Below, piece by piece: positions 16,607-25,253 of a stretch of DNA of 64,000 nt. The notes beneath the pieces are model-generated. The model saw nothing but the letters and a program-made list of their open reading frames with translations. It was not told where the DNA came from and made no database searches. A program made the translations under genes and the position numbers. Numbering within the stretch: the first letter of the stretch is position 1; the number at the start of each line of letters is the position of its first letter. This DNA is from Bradyrhizobium huanghuaihaiense (GTDB lineage: Bacteria; Pseudomonadota; Alphaproteobacteria; Rhizobiales; Xanthobacteraceae), in contig NZ_VLLA01000002.1 in assembly GCF_007830635.1 (NCBI RefSeq), forward strand, positions 124,001 through 188,000, given 5' to 3'.

Positions 16607-18496
16607 TCATTGGCCTGCGACCTGTTGCAGCGTGTTGAAGCGCGCCTTCTGCTCGCTGCTCAGCGTGGCATAGAACTCGTCCAGCGCAGGTTCGACCAGC
16701 TTGGCGGCCGTGAGCATCGCCTCGAGCCGGCGCTGCATCGCCTCCAGTCGTCCGACCGGCGTCAGCGGTACATCGTTCGGGCAAGCCGCCTGCAGGCCTT
16801 CAACGCCCTTGGCTGTCGCTTCACTGAGGCGGTCGAGCGCCTCCTTCTGCTTGCCGGCGGGGTGCAGCACAGCCTCGATCCTTTGGATCGGCAACTGGGT
16901 CAGGCCGGATTTCGGATCGCCACAGCCGTCGGTATTGGCTTGGGCGTTGGCTTGCTGCGGCAGCGAGCGCTCACCGACATTGGGACCGAGCGCGTTGAAG
17001 CTGGCCTGCTGCTCGTCACTGAGCGAGTTGTAGAAATTCTCCAGCGCCGGCCGCACGATCTTGACGGCTTCCAGCGTCGCGCTGACGCGGTTCATCATCG
17101 CGCGCAGGCGGCCAGGCGGAGTGAGTGCATAGGTCTCTGCGCAGGAGTCCTTGAACACACCGGCAGCGTTGGCCGCCGCGGTCTTCAGCTCGTCGAGCAG
17201 CGCGCGTTGCTCCGGTGTCGGCCGCACCGCCCGCGCGATATCGGCAAGCGGCCAGGCGGTCACGCCCTTGTCCGGCGTGCTGCACAATTGCTGCAGCGTT
17301 TGCTGACTCGCGCTGGCGCGCGGACGGGCGCGGCCGCCGCCGGCTTGCGGATAGTCATACGGGTTGATGCTGGCATAGGCGGAATAGGCGCCGTCACCAC
17401 CCCAGAACACGGTGTCGACGAAGTCGTCATAGGCATACGCCCAATAGCCGGGCTCGTAGGCGTAGGACCAGAACGTGTAGTCGAAAATGTCGGAATAGGC
17501 ATAAGGCCAGAACACGGGCCCGAGCCAGGCCACGAACACCGCGGGATGGCGATGACGCCAGGCCTGCCGGGGAGCCCAGCCGCTCTGGCGGGTGGTGAGC
17601 GCCGCCTGGGCTTGTTGCGCAGGGGTCTGTTCGCGGAAGCGCTCGGCAAACCGCCCGCTCCGGGCCGCCTGCACAGCGGCTGCGGCCGCGGCTGTCGTCG
17701 CTGCCGCCCGCCCGGCCGGAGCCTGGAGGCCAAGCCGCTGCTGGCGCGCCAGGTCGCTTTGCTGAGCGCGCTGCTCACGCTGAAGCAGGCGGTTCTGGGT
17801 CTGGAGCGTCCGTTGCTGCTCGCGCAACGCCCGCGCGCCTTCCGGTTTCTGCGACTGGAGCTGCTGCACGCGCTGCTGCAGGCGATCGATGCGGGTCTGG
17901 CGTTCCGTGGTCTGGCGCGACAGCGTCTCGCGCTGCCGCTGCTGCACCATCTCCTGGCGCTGCTGGACTTGCTGCTGGCGCTGTTGCGCGCGCTGTTCGA
18001 TCTGATCCCGCCGCGACAGCCGCTCGCTCGCGGCCGGCGGTCCGTTGGGCCGCGCCGGAGCGGCCGAGGGAGCGGCGATGTGCGGCGTCGGCCGGGGTGC
18101 TATGGCCGGGCGCTGCGGTGCTGCCGGCGCCCGATGGAATTCAGGCCGCGGTGCCGCCACGTGCGGGGCCGCTCGCGGCGGCGGTGCAGCGAAATGTGGG
18201 GTCGGGCGGGGTGGCGGTGCGGCAATGCGCGGTGCAGGATGTGGTGCCATGGCCGGTCGCTGCGGCATGGCCGGGGGATGGAATGCCGGTGCGGCGGGAC
18301 GTGCCATGGCTGGCGGCGCCGCCGGACGGGCCATGGCCGGTGGTGCTGCAGGCCGTGCTGCCGGCGCTGCGGCTGGGCCGGGTGGTCCGCCTCTTCCATG
18401 TCCCTGGCCGGGTCCTTGGGCGAACGCACTGATGCTCGTCGCCAGCACCGAGGCACCAACTAAAACCGCCGTCAGGCAAACGCCACGCGGAAGCAT
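16607..18496 (-). CDS. Large exported Pro/Ala/Gln-rich protein with two LTXXQ (Spy/CpxP-like) domains
   Basis: A 629-residue protein; ATG 18496 gives a signal peptide ending Ile-Ser-Ala-Phe-Ala-Gln at ~26. Residues ~30-160 are a low-complexity Pro/Ala/Arg/His stretch, ~160-260 a Gln/Arg-rich probable coiled coil, and ~315-395 an aromatic segment with repeated YAY (FWPYAYSD, FWSYAYEPGYWAYAYDD). Two helical LTXXQ-type modules follow (TPPGRLRAMMNRVSATLEAV and TPVGRLEAMQRRLEAMLTAA). Spy/CpxP proteins are periplasmic chaperones or stress sensors. This protein is far longer than Spy (~160 aa). It probably acts at the cell envelope. Confidence 0.75.
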   Translation of the reverse strand: MLPRGVCLTAVLVGASVLATSISAFAQGPGQGHGRGGPPGPAAAPAARPAAPPAMARPAAPPAMARPAAPAFHPPAMPQRPAMAPHPAPRIAAPPPRPTPHFAAPPPRAAPHVAAPRPEFHRAPAAPQRPAIAPRPTPHIAAPSAAPARPNGPPAASERLSRRDQIEQRAQQRQQQVQQRQEMVQQRQRETLSRQTTERQTRIDRLQQRVQQLQSQKPEGARALREQQRTLQTQNRLLQREQRAQQSDLARQQRLGLQAPAGRAAATTAAAAAAVQAARSGRFAERFREQTPAQQAQAALTTRQSGWAPRQAWRHRHPAVFVAWLGPVFWPYAYSDIFDYTFWSYAYEPGYWAYAYDDFVDTVFWGGDGAYSAYASINPYDYPQAGGGRARPRASASQQTLQQLCSTPDKGVTAWPLADIARAVRPTPEQRALLDELKTAAANAAGVFKDSCAETYALTPPGRLRAMMNRVSATLEAVKIVRPALENFYNSLSDEQQASFNALGPNVGERSLPQQANAQANTDGCGDPKSGLTQLPIQRIEAVLHPAGKQKEALDRLSEATAKGVEGLQAACPNDVPLTPVGRLEAMQRRLEAMLTAAKLVEPALDEFYATLSSEQKARFNTLQQVAGQ

Positions 18497-18586
18497 GTTT
18501 GTCGCTCCCAGCTCGTAATCGCCCACGACGTTCCAACGCACGGCTGGCGGAATCGTTCGTTGTCGGCCACCGCCGGCATTGCGATC

Positions 18587-18653
18587 TTCCGACGCAGGCG
18601 CCTCAGGAGAAATCCTGCGTCAGGGGTGGCCAGCCGCTCCAGCGCCCAGTCGA
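18587..18653. repeat. Left copy of a ~70-bp direct repeat matching the 3' end of rocD
   Basis: Three blocks are identical or nearly so to 21231-21300: ttccgacgcaggc, tcaggagaaatcctgcgtca and agccgctccagcgcccagtc, with small indels between them. Read on the minus strand it still encodes DWALERLAT, as the rocD C-terminus does. A hairpin gacgcagg / cctgcgtc (18591-18598 and 18614-18621) is kept, so this copy may serve as terminator for the kinase gene at 18701. Confidence 0.8.
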
Positions 18654-18700
18654 TTTCACTGACATTGGTCGGACTTACTGCTGGCTCCCGGTCCGGCACG

Positions 18701-19888
18701 CTAGGACGCGCGGTTGAGAAAGATCGGCAGCCCCTGCTTGTTGGCGTAGATGGGGCGGTAGCGCTCCGTGTTGTAGCTGCTCGCAACGTCCAATTTGCGC
18801 GGACCGAGCTTGGCGTCAGGGATGGGCACGAGGTCGTAGCGGCCCTCGACCAGTGCCGACATGAGGCCGGTCTTGCTTTCCAGCATGGCATCGTAGGCCA
18901 TGTTACCGAAAGTCAGGGCCACAAGCTTGTCGATGAAGTCCGGATCGCCCGATCGCAAATCGTAGGTGAGATCGGAGGTGATCGTCTCCTCGCCGGTGCG
19001 CTGCTTGATCTCGTCGGCAAGCGATTCCGCCACGTTGGCCTTCTTGCGATGACCGTAGGCGTCAGGCTCGCCGTATTCCCGCAGCTTGTAGCCTTCCCAC
19101 TGAGCTCCCTCGCTGAGCACGATCAGCGCGTAGTTGCTTGGATTGGCGCGCTTGTCCTCGATGAGCAACTGGATCAGCTTGTTGAGGTCGACCTTATACT
19201 CCGGTATGACGCATCGTATCGAGGTCGCATACGCGGTGTACAGTGCCGTAAATCCGGCATCGCGGCCAAAGACGCGGAAAATGCCAATTCGCTCATGCGA
19301 GCCGACGGTGGTGCGCTGCCGCTGGATGGCATCGCTGGCGCGGGTGATCGCGGTCGAGAAGCCGATGCAGTACTCGGTGTTGCGGACGTCATTATCCATC
19401 GTCTTCGGGATGGCGATGATCTTGACGCCGAGTTCGTTGAGGTTGGCCGCATAACTGAGCGTGTCGTCGCCGCCGATGGCGATCAGGTGTTCGATGCCAA
19501 GTCCCGAAAGGTTGGCGAGCACCCGGCTGGTGAGGTCCCACGTCTTTGTCGCGATGCCGCCGCTGGTGCTCAACGAGACCGGAACATCATTGCCGACGAG
19601 ATGATCGGGCAGCTTTTTTATTTTGGAGGGATTGACGCGGCTCGAGTGCAGCACGGTGCCGCCGCGCCGGTCGATGGTTCGAGTGTTTTCACGGTTCAGC
19701 GGGATGACGTAGTGGGACCTGCTGTTTGGGTCGTCGAGGTTCAGGTGCGTGAGGGCCTCCCAACCACGGCGCAGACCGACAACCTCGATGTCGTCCTCGC
19801 TGCCGCGATAAGTCACGCTCTTGATGACTGCATTGAGGCCGGGGACGTCGCCGCCGCCCGTGAGAATGCCGATGCGTTTTTTGGCCAT
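18701..19888 (-). CDS. 6-phosphofructokinase family, with pyrophosphate-dependent residue pair
   Basis: A 395-residue protein; ATG 19888 is preceded by GGGAGGTGG. The motif order is that of phosphofructokinases: ILTGGGDVPGLNAVI, then AIGGDDTLS, then AIPKTMDNDV, with the catalytic Asp of the (T)MDND box intact. In this family Gly at position 104 (E. coli numbering, GGDGS) marks ATP use, whereas Asp there plus Lys at 124 marks pyrophosphate use; here both the Asp (GGDDT) and the Lys (PKT) are present. The enzyme should interconvert fructose 6-phosphate and fructose 1,6-bisphosphate reversibly with PPi. It lies 90 bases downstream of the FBP aldolase/phosphatase gene. Confidence 0.88.
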   Translation of the reverse strand: MAKKRIGILTGGGDVPGLNAVIKSVTYRGSEDDIEVVGLRRGWEALTHLNLDDPNSRSHYVIPLNRENTRTIDRRGGTVLHSSRVNPSKIKKLPDHLVGNDVPVSLSTSGGIATKTWDLTSRVLANLSGLGIEHLIAIGGDDTLSYAANLNELGVKIIAIPKTMDNDVRNTEYCIGFSTAITRASDAIQRQRTTVGSHERIGIFRVFGRDAGFTALYTAYATSIRCVIPEYKVDLNKLIQLLIEDKRANPSNYALIVLSEGAQWEGYKLREYGEPDAYGHRKKANVAESLADEIKQRTGEETITSDLTYDLRSGDPDFIDKLVALTFGNMAYDAMLESKTGLMSALVEGRYDLVPIPDAKLGPRKLDVASSYNTERYRPIYANKQGLPIFLNRAS

Positions 19889-19978
19889 ATCCACCTCCCG
19901 GATCGGCATGTCGTCATAGCGCCTGCATCTGTCGATTGAACAATGAACGTCGCTCCAGCTTCTGATTGGAGGCGGTCG

Positions 19979-21124
19979 CTACTCGGCCGCTTCCGGCTTG
20001 CGGTCGTCGCGTAGTCGAAAACGCTTCAGCAGTCCGGACACGGTGTCGCGGAAGCCGCCATATTCCAGTTCGGAATAGGGCAGCATGGCGGCGCCAGACC
20101 AGCCTTGGCTGCGCATCTCGATGGCCTTGCGCTGGGCGCGCCGGCGGACCTCATCCCATGCCGGGTTGTCGAAGAAATCGGTGTAGGACTCGGCAAAGCG
20201 GCCTTCCCTGTCGATCGAAAAGCCGACGCAAGAAACGATCGGCAGGCAGTACATGCCGGTAACGGGCGTGTTGAGTGGCACCGGCATGAGCGGCATCACA
20301 TGTGAGCCGCGTGCATCGCCGCCCACGAAGTGCGCCTTGGCGAACGGTGAGACTATTTCCTCCGGAGCTGGGAAAATTCCCTGGTTCCTGACGATCGCGA
20401 CTGGATCATCCTTGCCGGTGTACTTGCCTGCGATCGCGTGGAGGCGCTGTGCCGAAACGGCCACGACGACCTCGCCATGGGTTCGAGAAATGATGCGATC
20501 GATGCCGAAGCGCTCGTTGTCGCGAAGCAGGGCGGCAATGTGGTAGCAGTCGGCGGGTGCGTCGAGCTCGATCAGGCTGTCGCCGGCTGTGTTGTCCATG
20601 TCGATGACATGGAAACGGAATCCCTTGATCATCGGAGGCAGCATCAGCCCGGCGCAGTACATGGGGTCGGCAAAGGCGAGATAGAGCGGCAGGTTGTAGG
20701 CGCCGGGGCCGCATTTGTCGGCCGCGAACACCATGAAGGACTCCGCGGGCCGCACGCCGGAGAGGCTGTGGTCGAAGCTGAGCTCGGCGACGCCTGGGCC
20801 GGCGCCGCGAATGTTCCCGGAAGGCGCGTCGGCGAGAAGATCCTGGCCAGCGCCATAGAGCCCGGAGGTTTTCGCGACCGAGGTGGCCGCGAGGAACGTC
20901 CTCCAGGCGAGTTGATGGACCTCGGAGCTTCCTTCGCCCCGTGTGTGCGTCATGATGATCGCAATGTCGTCGCCGGTGTGGCAGATGAAACCGTCGATCA
21001 ACAGACCATTGCAGATCGCCTTGGCAACCTCGCCCTCGACAGTCGCGATCATGCGTGAAGACGGTTTCGTATGCCCGCCAACGGAGCCAACGTCAGCTTT
21101 GATGACTGAAAGAGTGAGTCTCAT
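19979..21124 (-). CDS. Archaeal-type bifunctional fructose-1,6-bisphosphate aldolase/phosphatase (class V FBPase)
   Basis: A 381-residue protein matching the length and order of FBPA/P enzymes: LSVIKADVGSVGGH at the start, HTGDDIAIIMTHTRGE near 50, GAGQDLLADAPSGNIRGAGP near 95, FAADKCGPGAYNLPLY near 135, and AGKYTGKDDPVAIVR near 235. The last keeps the Tyr, Lys and Asp that in Sulfolobus FBPA/P carry aldolase (Schiff-base Lys) and phosphatase chemistry. The enzyme makes fructose 6-phosphate from triose phosphates in one unidirectional gluconeogenic step. ATG 21124 is six bases after GGGAGAA. It sits between rocD and the PPi-type kinase. Confidence 0.88.
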   Translation of the reverse strand: MRLTLSVIKADVGSVGGHTKPSSRMIATVEGEVAKAICNGLLIDGFICHTGDDIAIIMTHTRGEGSSEVHQLAWRTFLAATSVAKTSGLYGAGQDLLADAPSGNIRGAGPGVAELSFDHSLSGVRPAESFMVFAADKCGPGAYNLPLYLAFADPMYCAGLMLPPMIKGFRFHVIDMDNTAGDSLIELDAPADCYHIAALLRDNERFGIDRIISRTHGEVVVAVSAQRLHAIAGKYTGKDDPVAIVRNQGIFPAPEEIVSPFAKAHFVGGDARGSHVMPLMPVPLNTPVTGMYCLPIVSCVGFSIDREGRFAESYTDFFDNPAWDEVRRRAQRKAIEMRSQGWSGAAMLPYSELEYGGFRDTVSGLLKRFRLRDDRKPEAAE

Positions 21125-21230
21125 GAGCATTTCTCCCGCGCAGCTCAGCGCCTCCGGCCTCGGCGCTTGCTGCGCCGGGCACGGCGCTGCTCATTCGCGG
21201 ACCCAAACGTCCGTCGCTCCGATAAGTTCC

Positions 21231-21300
21231 TTCCGACGCAGGCAGGCTCAGGAGAAATCCTGCGTCAGGGTGGTGGCGAGCCGCTCCAGCGCCCAGTCGA
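21231..21300. repeat. Right copy of the ~70-bp direct repeat (3' end of rocD)
   Basis: This segment spans the last codons and TGA of rocD plus 17 bases beyond. The hairpin gacgcagg (21235-21242) / cctgcgtc (21259-21266) straddles the stop codon. The partner copy lies at 18587-18653, with the kinase and aldolase/phosphatase genes between the two. Confidence 0.8.
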
Positions 21301-22463
21301 CCTGGTCGCTGGTGATCACCAGCGGCGGAGCGATGCGGATCGTTTGCTCATGGGTATCCTTGGCGAGGATGCCCTTGCCCTGAAGCGCCTCGCAGTAGCG
21401 GCGCGCGCGGCCGGCCTCGGGATGCAGCTCGACCGCGAGCATCAGGCCGCGCCCGCGCACCTCGCGGATCGTGTTGGCGCGAATGTCCTTCAAGCCTTCC
21501 AGAAAGCGCGCGCCTTGCCTTGCCGCGTTCTCGATCATGCCTTCCTCGACCAGCACCCGCATCGCCGCCCGCGCCACCGCGCAGGCAAGCGGGTTGCCGC
21601 CGAAGGTCGAACCATGCTGCCCGGGTCTCAAGGTCCCGAGCACGTCGTTGTTCGAGAGCACGGCCGACACTGGATAGAAGCCGCCGGACAGGGCCTTGCC
21701 GAGCAGCGTCACGTCCGCCTCTATCCCCTCGTGCTGTTCGGCGAGCAGCTTGCCGGTGCGGCCGAGCCCGGTCTGGATCTCGTCGAGCACCAGCATCACG
21801 TTGTTGGCGGTGCAGAGCTCCCGGACTTTCGTGAAATAGCCGGCGGGAGGAATGACGACACCGGGCTTCGCCCTGGATCGGCTCGACCAGGAAGGCAACC
21901 GTGTTTGGTGTGATGGCCTGCTCCAGCGCCGCGGCATCGCCGAACGGGATGATCTTGAAGCCCGGCGCGAACGGCCCGAAGTGCCCGTGTGTCTCGGGGT
22001 CGGTTGAAAAGCCGACGATGCCCAGCGTGCGTCCGTGGAAATTGTTGGCGCAGACGATGATCTCCGCCTGGCCGTCCGGCACACCCTTCACCTCGTAGCC
22101 CCATTTGCGGACCGACTTGATCGCGCTTTCGACCGCCTCCGCACCGCTGTTCATCGGCAGCACCTTGTGGGACCCGGTGAGCGCCGCGATCTCCTCGTAG
22201 AACAGGGCGAGCTGGTCGTTGTGGAAGGCGCGCGAGGTGAGCGTCAACCTGTGCGCCTGTTCGACCATCGCCGCCAGGATCTTGGGGTGGCAGTGGCCCT
22301 GGCTGACCGCCGAATAGGCCGAGAGGCAATCGAGATAGCGGTTGCCGTCGGTATCCCAGACCCAGACACCTTCGCCGCGCGACAGGACGACCCCGATCGG
22401 CGCGTAATTTTGGGCCCCAAAGTGTGCTTCCGTTGCGATGAAATCAATGATCGACGAGCTCAT
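21248..22463 (-). pseudogene. rocD: Ornithine aminotransferase with a one-base frameshift
   Basis: The N-terminal ~200 residues (from ATG 22463) read as ornithine--oxo-acid transaminase: [59 protein letters not shown]. After VEPIQGEA the frame changes. The rest is in another frame: [32 protein letters not shown], then [18 protein letters not shown] with the PLP Lys, and ends [16 protein letters not shown]. One extra G in the run ggg at 21863-21865 explains it; without it the protein is ~404 residues, the family norm. The enzyme converts ornithine to glutamate semialdehyde. Real disruption or read error cannot be decided here. Confidence 0.9.
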
Positions 22464-22691
22464 CTGTCGTCACTCCATTGCTGCGCGCGGGGGCGTCAAC
22501 CGACTGCACCGGCGGCCTCCAGCTTGATTTGGGGATCAGCCGGCCGCCTTGGAAGCCTTCCTGCGCCAATGGCGTGGCGCGGCCCGATTTGCCCGAAAGG
22601 TCAGATGGTTCTGTGGAATCACATGATGTCGTCCGCCGATCCGGCTTCTACTGTGCATGGGGTTGTTTTCGACATTTTTTGTTTGGGGCCC

Positions 22692-23912
22692 TCAGCCAAG
22701 CGCGCACGGCACGCTCAAGAACCCGCGGAACCGCACCCGTCCGCCCCGCACCGGCTGGCCGCTGACGGCATAGTTCGGGAAGCGCGCCAGGAAGCGGGAG
22801 ATCGCAATGGCACCTTCCAGCCGCGCCAGCGCCATGCCGGCGCATTGATGCGCGCCGGTGGCGAAGGCGAGGTGTCGGTTCGGCGTGCGCGCGATATCGA
22901 AGCGTTCGGGGTCGGCAAACTGCGCGGGATCGCGGTTGGCCGCCCCGATGCACAGAGTTACCGACGTGCCGGCCTCGAGCATGACGCCGCCGAGCTCGAC
23001 CTTCTCGGTGGTCATGCGGTTGCCGAGCTGGTTCGAGCTCTCGTAGCGCAGCATCTCCTCGACTGCGGTCTTGATCAGGTCGGGCGTGTCGATCAGACGC
23101 TGTTTCTGGTCCGGATTGCGGTCGAGCGCGACGAGGCCGTTGCCGATCAGATTGGTCGTGGTCTCGTGGCCGGCATTGAGCAGGAAGATGCAATTGTGCA
23201 GCAACTCCTTCTCGGTCAGCCGCTCGCCGTTCTCCTCGCCTTGAATGAGGCGCGTCAGCACGTCGCGCTCGGGATTGCCTGGCTTTTCGCGCCGCCGTGC
23301 GACCAGCGTTTCGAGATAGGCGAGGAAGTCCGTCACCGCCTTGTTGCCCCGCGCGGCCACGTCAGGCGACACCACGGGTTCGAGTGCGCCGAGGATCGCC
23401 AGCGACCAGTCGCGCAGCGGTCCGCGCTCGTCATGGGGCACGTCGAGCAGATTGCCGATCACCTCGATGGGTATAGATGCGGCGAAATCCTCGATCAGCT
23501 CGCAATGGCCCTTGGCGGCGATGGCATCGAGCAGGCCGTCGACCAGCTTGATGAGATCGCCTTCCATCCCCGCGATCGCACGCGGCGACAGCGCGCCCAT
23601 GATCAGGCGGCGCACGCGGGTGTGGGACGGCGGATCGTTGAAGACGAGGCTGGTGGTGTGGTGCTCGTAGAGCGGGGTGTCGCCGTATTTCGGCGCGAAC
23701 TCGCGCTTCTTGTCCGAGCTGAACGACTTGGTGTTCTTGTAGGTGGTGACGAGATCGTCGTAGCGGGTCAGGAACACGGTGCCGTTCGGCAGGCGCTTGA
23801 CCGGCTCGTTCTCCCGCAGTGCACGATAAGTCGGATAGGGGTTGTCGTAGAATTCCGGCGTCAGCTTCTCGAGGTCGAAGCTTGCCGCCAGCGCCTTCGC
23901 ATCTGCGTTCAT
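22692..23912 (-). CDS. Cytochrome P450 (soluble bacterial class)
   Basis: A 406-residue P450. The I-helix motif is LLNAGHETTTN, the K-helix E-x-x-R is in VEEMLRYES, and the heme loop FATGAHQCAGMALARLEG carries the axial Cys357. There is no membrane anchor, so electrons would come from a separate ferredoxin and reductase; none is adjacent. It is divergent from the split ThDP decarboxylase at 24018, with a shared ~105-base promoter region. Substrate unknown. Heme-loop position Ala-His-Gln is typical of CYP families in actinobacteria and rhizobia that act on terpenoids or fatty acids, but this does not settle the reaction. Confidence 0.9.
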   Translation of the reverse strand: MNADAKALAASFDLEKLTPEFYDNPYPTYRALRENEPVKRLPNGTVFLTRYDDLVTTYKNTKSFSSDKKREFAPKYGDTPLYEHHTTSLVFNDPPSHTRVRRLIMGALSPRAIAGMEGDLIKLVDGLLDAIAAKGHCELIEDFAASIPIEVIGNLLDVPHDERGPLRDWSLAILGALEPVVSPDVAARGNKAVTDFLAYLETLVARRREKPGNPERDVLTRLIQGEENGERLTEKELLHNCIFLLNAGHETTTNLIGNGLVALDRNPDQKQRLIDTPDLIKTAVEEMLRYESSNQLGNRMTTEKVELGGVMLEAGTSVTLCIGAANRDPAQFADPERFDIARTPNRHLAFATGAHQCAGMALARLEGAIAISRFLARFPNYAVSGQPVRGGRVRFRGFLSVPCALG

Positions 23913-24017
23913 CCCGTTATACTCGCCGGTTAAAGCCGTTATGCCGTTTTTGTTGTTCTGGTCGGCGCATGCATGCGTCTACAGTCTTTGCATCTTGCTA
24001 GCCGACCGGACAGGAAA

Positions 24018-24560
24018 ATGCACGCACGCGCTGACGCTGCCGACACGGTGCCGAACTGGCCCGACGATATTTTCGCGACCTTGCAACGCTTCGACGTCCG
24101 GCAGGTGCCGTACGTGCCCGATGCCGGTCATTCGAAACTCATCCAGCGGGTGCTGGACTCCTCCACCATGCGCGGCATTCCGCTGACGACGGAGGAGGAG
24201 GGCGTGGCGCTGCTCGCCGGCGCCTGGGCAGGCGGCCAGCGCGGCGTGCTGCTGATGCAGTCGAGCGGCGTCGGCAATTGCATCAACATGCTGTCGCTGA
24301 TCTCGATCCTGCGCTTTCCCTTCCTCACGCTCGTGACCATGCGCGGCGAGTGGGGCGAGTTCAATCCGTGGCAGGTGCCGATGGGTTCGACCACGCAAGG
24401 CGTGTTCGAGCTCTCGGGCGTCCAGGTGCTGCGCGCCTCCAGCGCGGCTGAAGTTCCTGCGGTGCTCGAAGCTGCTGCATCGCAAGCCTACAACGCGCTC
24501 ACGCCCACCGCCGTCCTTCTGTCGCAGCGCCTGATCGGCGCCAAGGTTTTCACCAAATGA
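24018..24560 (+). CDS. ThDP-dependent decarboxylase, alpha (PYR-domain) subunit, ComD/phosphonopyruvate decarboxylase-like
   Basis: A 180-residue protein from ATG 24018 (weak ACAGGA site). It equals the N-terminal PYR domain of ThDP enzymes: YVPDAGHSKLIQRVL, then the conserved activating Glu in TTEEEGVALLAGAWAGG, then MQSSGVGNCINMLSLI. The cognate PP domain is the next gene, overlapping by four bases. Split two-subunit enzymes like this include sulfopyruvate decarboxylase (ComDE); single-chain relatives decarboxylate phosphonopyruvate. No phosphonate or coenzyme M genes are seen nearby, so the 2-oxo-acid substrate is open. Confidence 0.8.
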   Translation: MHARADAADTVPNWPDDIFATLQRFDVRQVPYVPDAGHSKLIQRVLDSSTMRGIPLTTEEEGVALLAGAWAGGQRGVLLMQSSGVGNCINMLSLISILRFPFLTLVTMRGEWGEFNPWQVPMGSTTQGVFELSGVQVLRASSAAEVPAVLEAAASQAYNALTPTAVLLSQRLIGAKVFTK

Positions 24561-25147
24561 GCAAGGCCAATCTCCTCGACCGCCGCCGGGTGGTCTCCAC
24601 CCTGCTGGCGAACCGCAAGGACGTGGTCGCGATCGGCGGCCTCGGTGCCTCCACCAACGACATGTGCGCGGCCGGCGACCATGCCCGCAATTTCTATCTC
24701 TGGGGCGGCATGGGCGGCGCGGCGATGATCGGGCTGGGTCTGGCCCTGGCGCAGCCAAAGCTGCCGGTGCTGGTCATCACCGGCGACGGCGAGATGTTGA
24801 TGGGCCTCGGCAGCCTTGCCACCATCGGCCTGCAGAAGCCGGCCAATCTCTCGATCGCCGTGCTCGACAACGAGGCCTATGGCGAGACCGGCGGCCAGAC
24901 CAGCCACACCTCGGCCGCTGCCGACCTCGTCGGCGTCGCCAGGGCCTGCGGCATCAAGGACAGCCAGTCGATCTCGACCATGGCCGAGGTCGAGGCCTTC
25001 GCCAAAGCCGTCCATGACGTGTCGGCGGGCCCGCGATTTGCCAATGTGAAGATCGACAGCGCCAATCTGGAGCGAATTCTGCCGATTCGGGATGGGACCT
25101 ACATCGTCAACCGGATTCGCGGGGACCTCGGCTTCCAACCCATCTAG
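24557..25147 (+). CDS. ThDP-dependent decarboxylase, beta (PP-domain) subunit, ComE-like
   Basis: A 196-residue protein beginning at ATG 24557 (ATGA overlap with the alpha subunit). The ThDP/Mg2+ motif is GDGEMLMGLGSLATIG, ending about 28 residues later at the Asn of AVLDN, as the GDG-N rule requires. LWGGMGGAAMIGLGLALAQP is the family loop before it. It should pair with the 24018 product to give an active-site heterodimer. Both genes form a two-gene unit. Confidence 0.85.
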   Translation: MSKANLLDRRRVVSTLLANRKDVVAIGGLGASTNDMCAAGDHARNFYLWGGMGGAAMIGLGLALAQPKLPVLVITGDGEMLMGLGSLATIGLQKPANLSIAVLDNEAYGETGGQTSHTSAAADLVGVARACGIKDSQSISTMAEVEAFAKAVHDVSAGPRFANVKIDSANLERILPIRDGTYIVNRIRGDLGFQPI

Positions 25148-25253
25148 GCGCCCGGTCTGCCCCATTCTGTCGACGCTCTGCACGCGGGCCGTGTAGACTG
25201 GATCAATTTCCACTAAATTAATGCCGCATGCAGGTTGCGGTGCAGTATAGTGC

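Noticed and set aside
18587..18891. A second rocD or a larger rocD fragment beyond the left repeat
   Set aside because: Similarity to rocD stops at 18653; the following bases do not match the upstream rocD codons.
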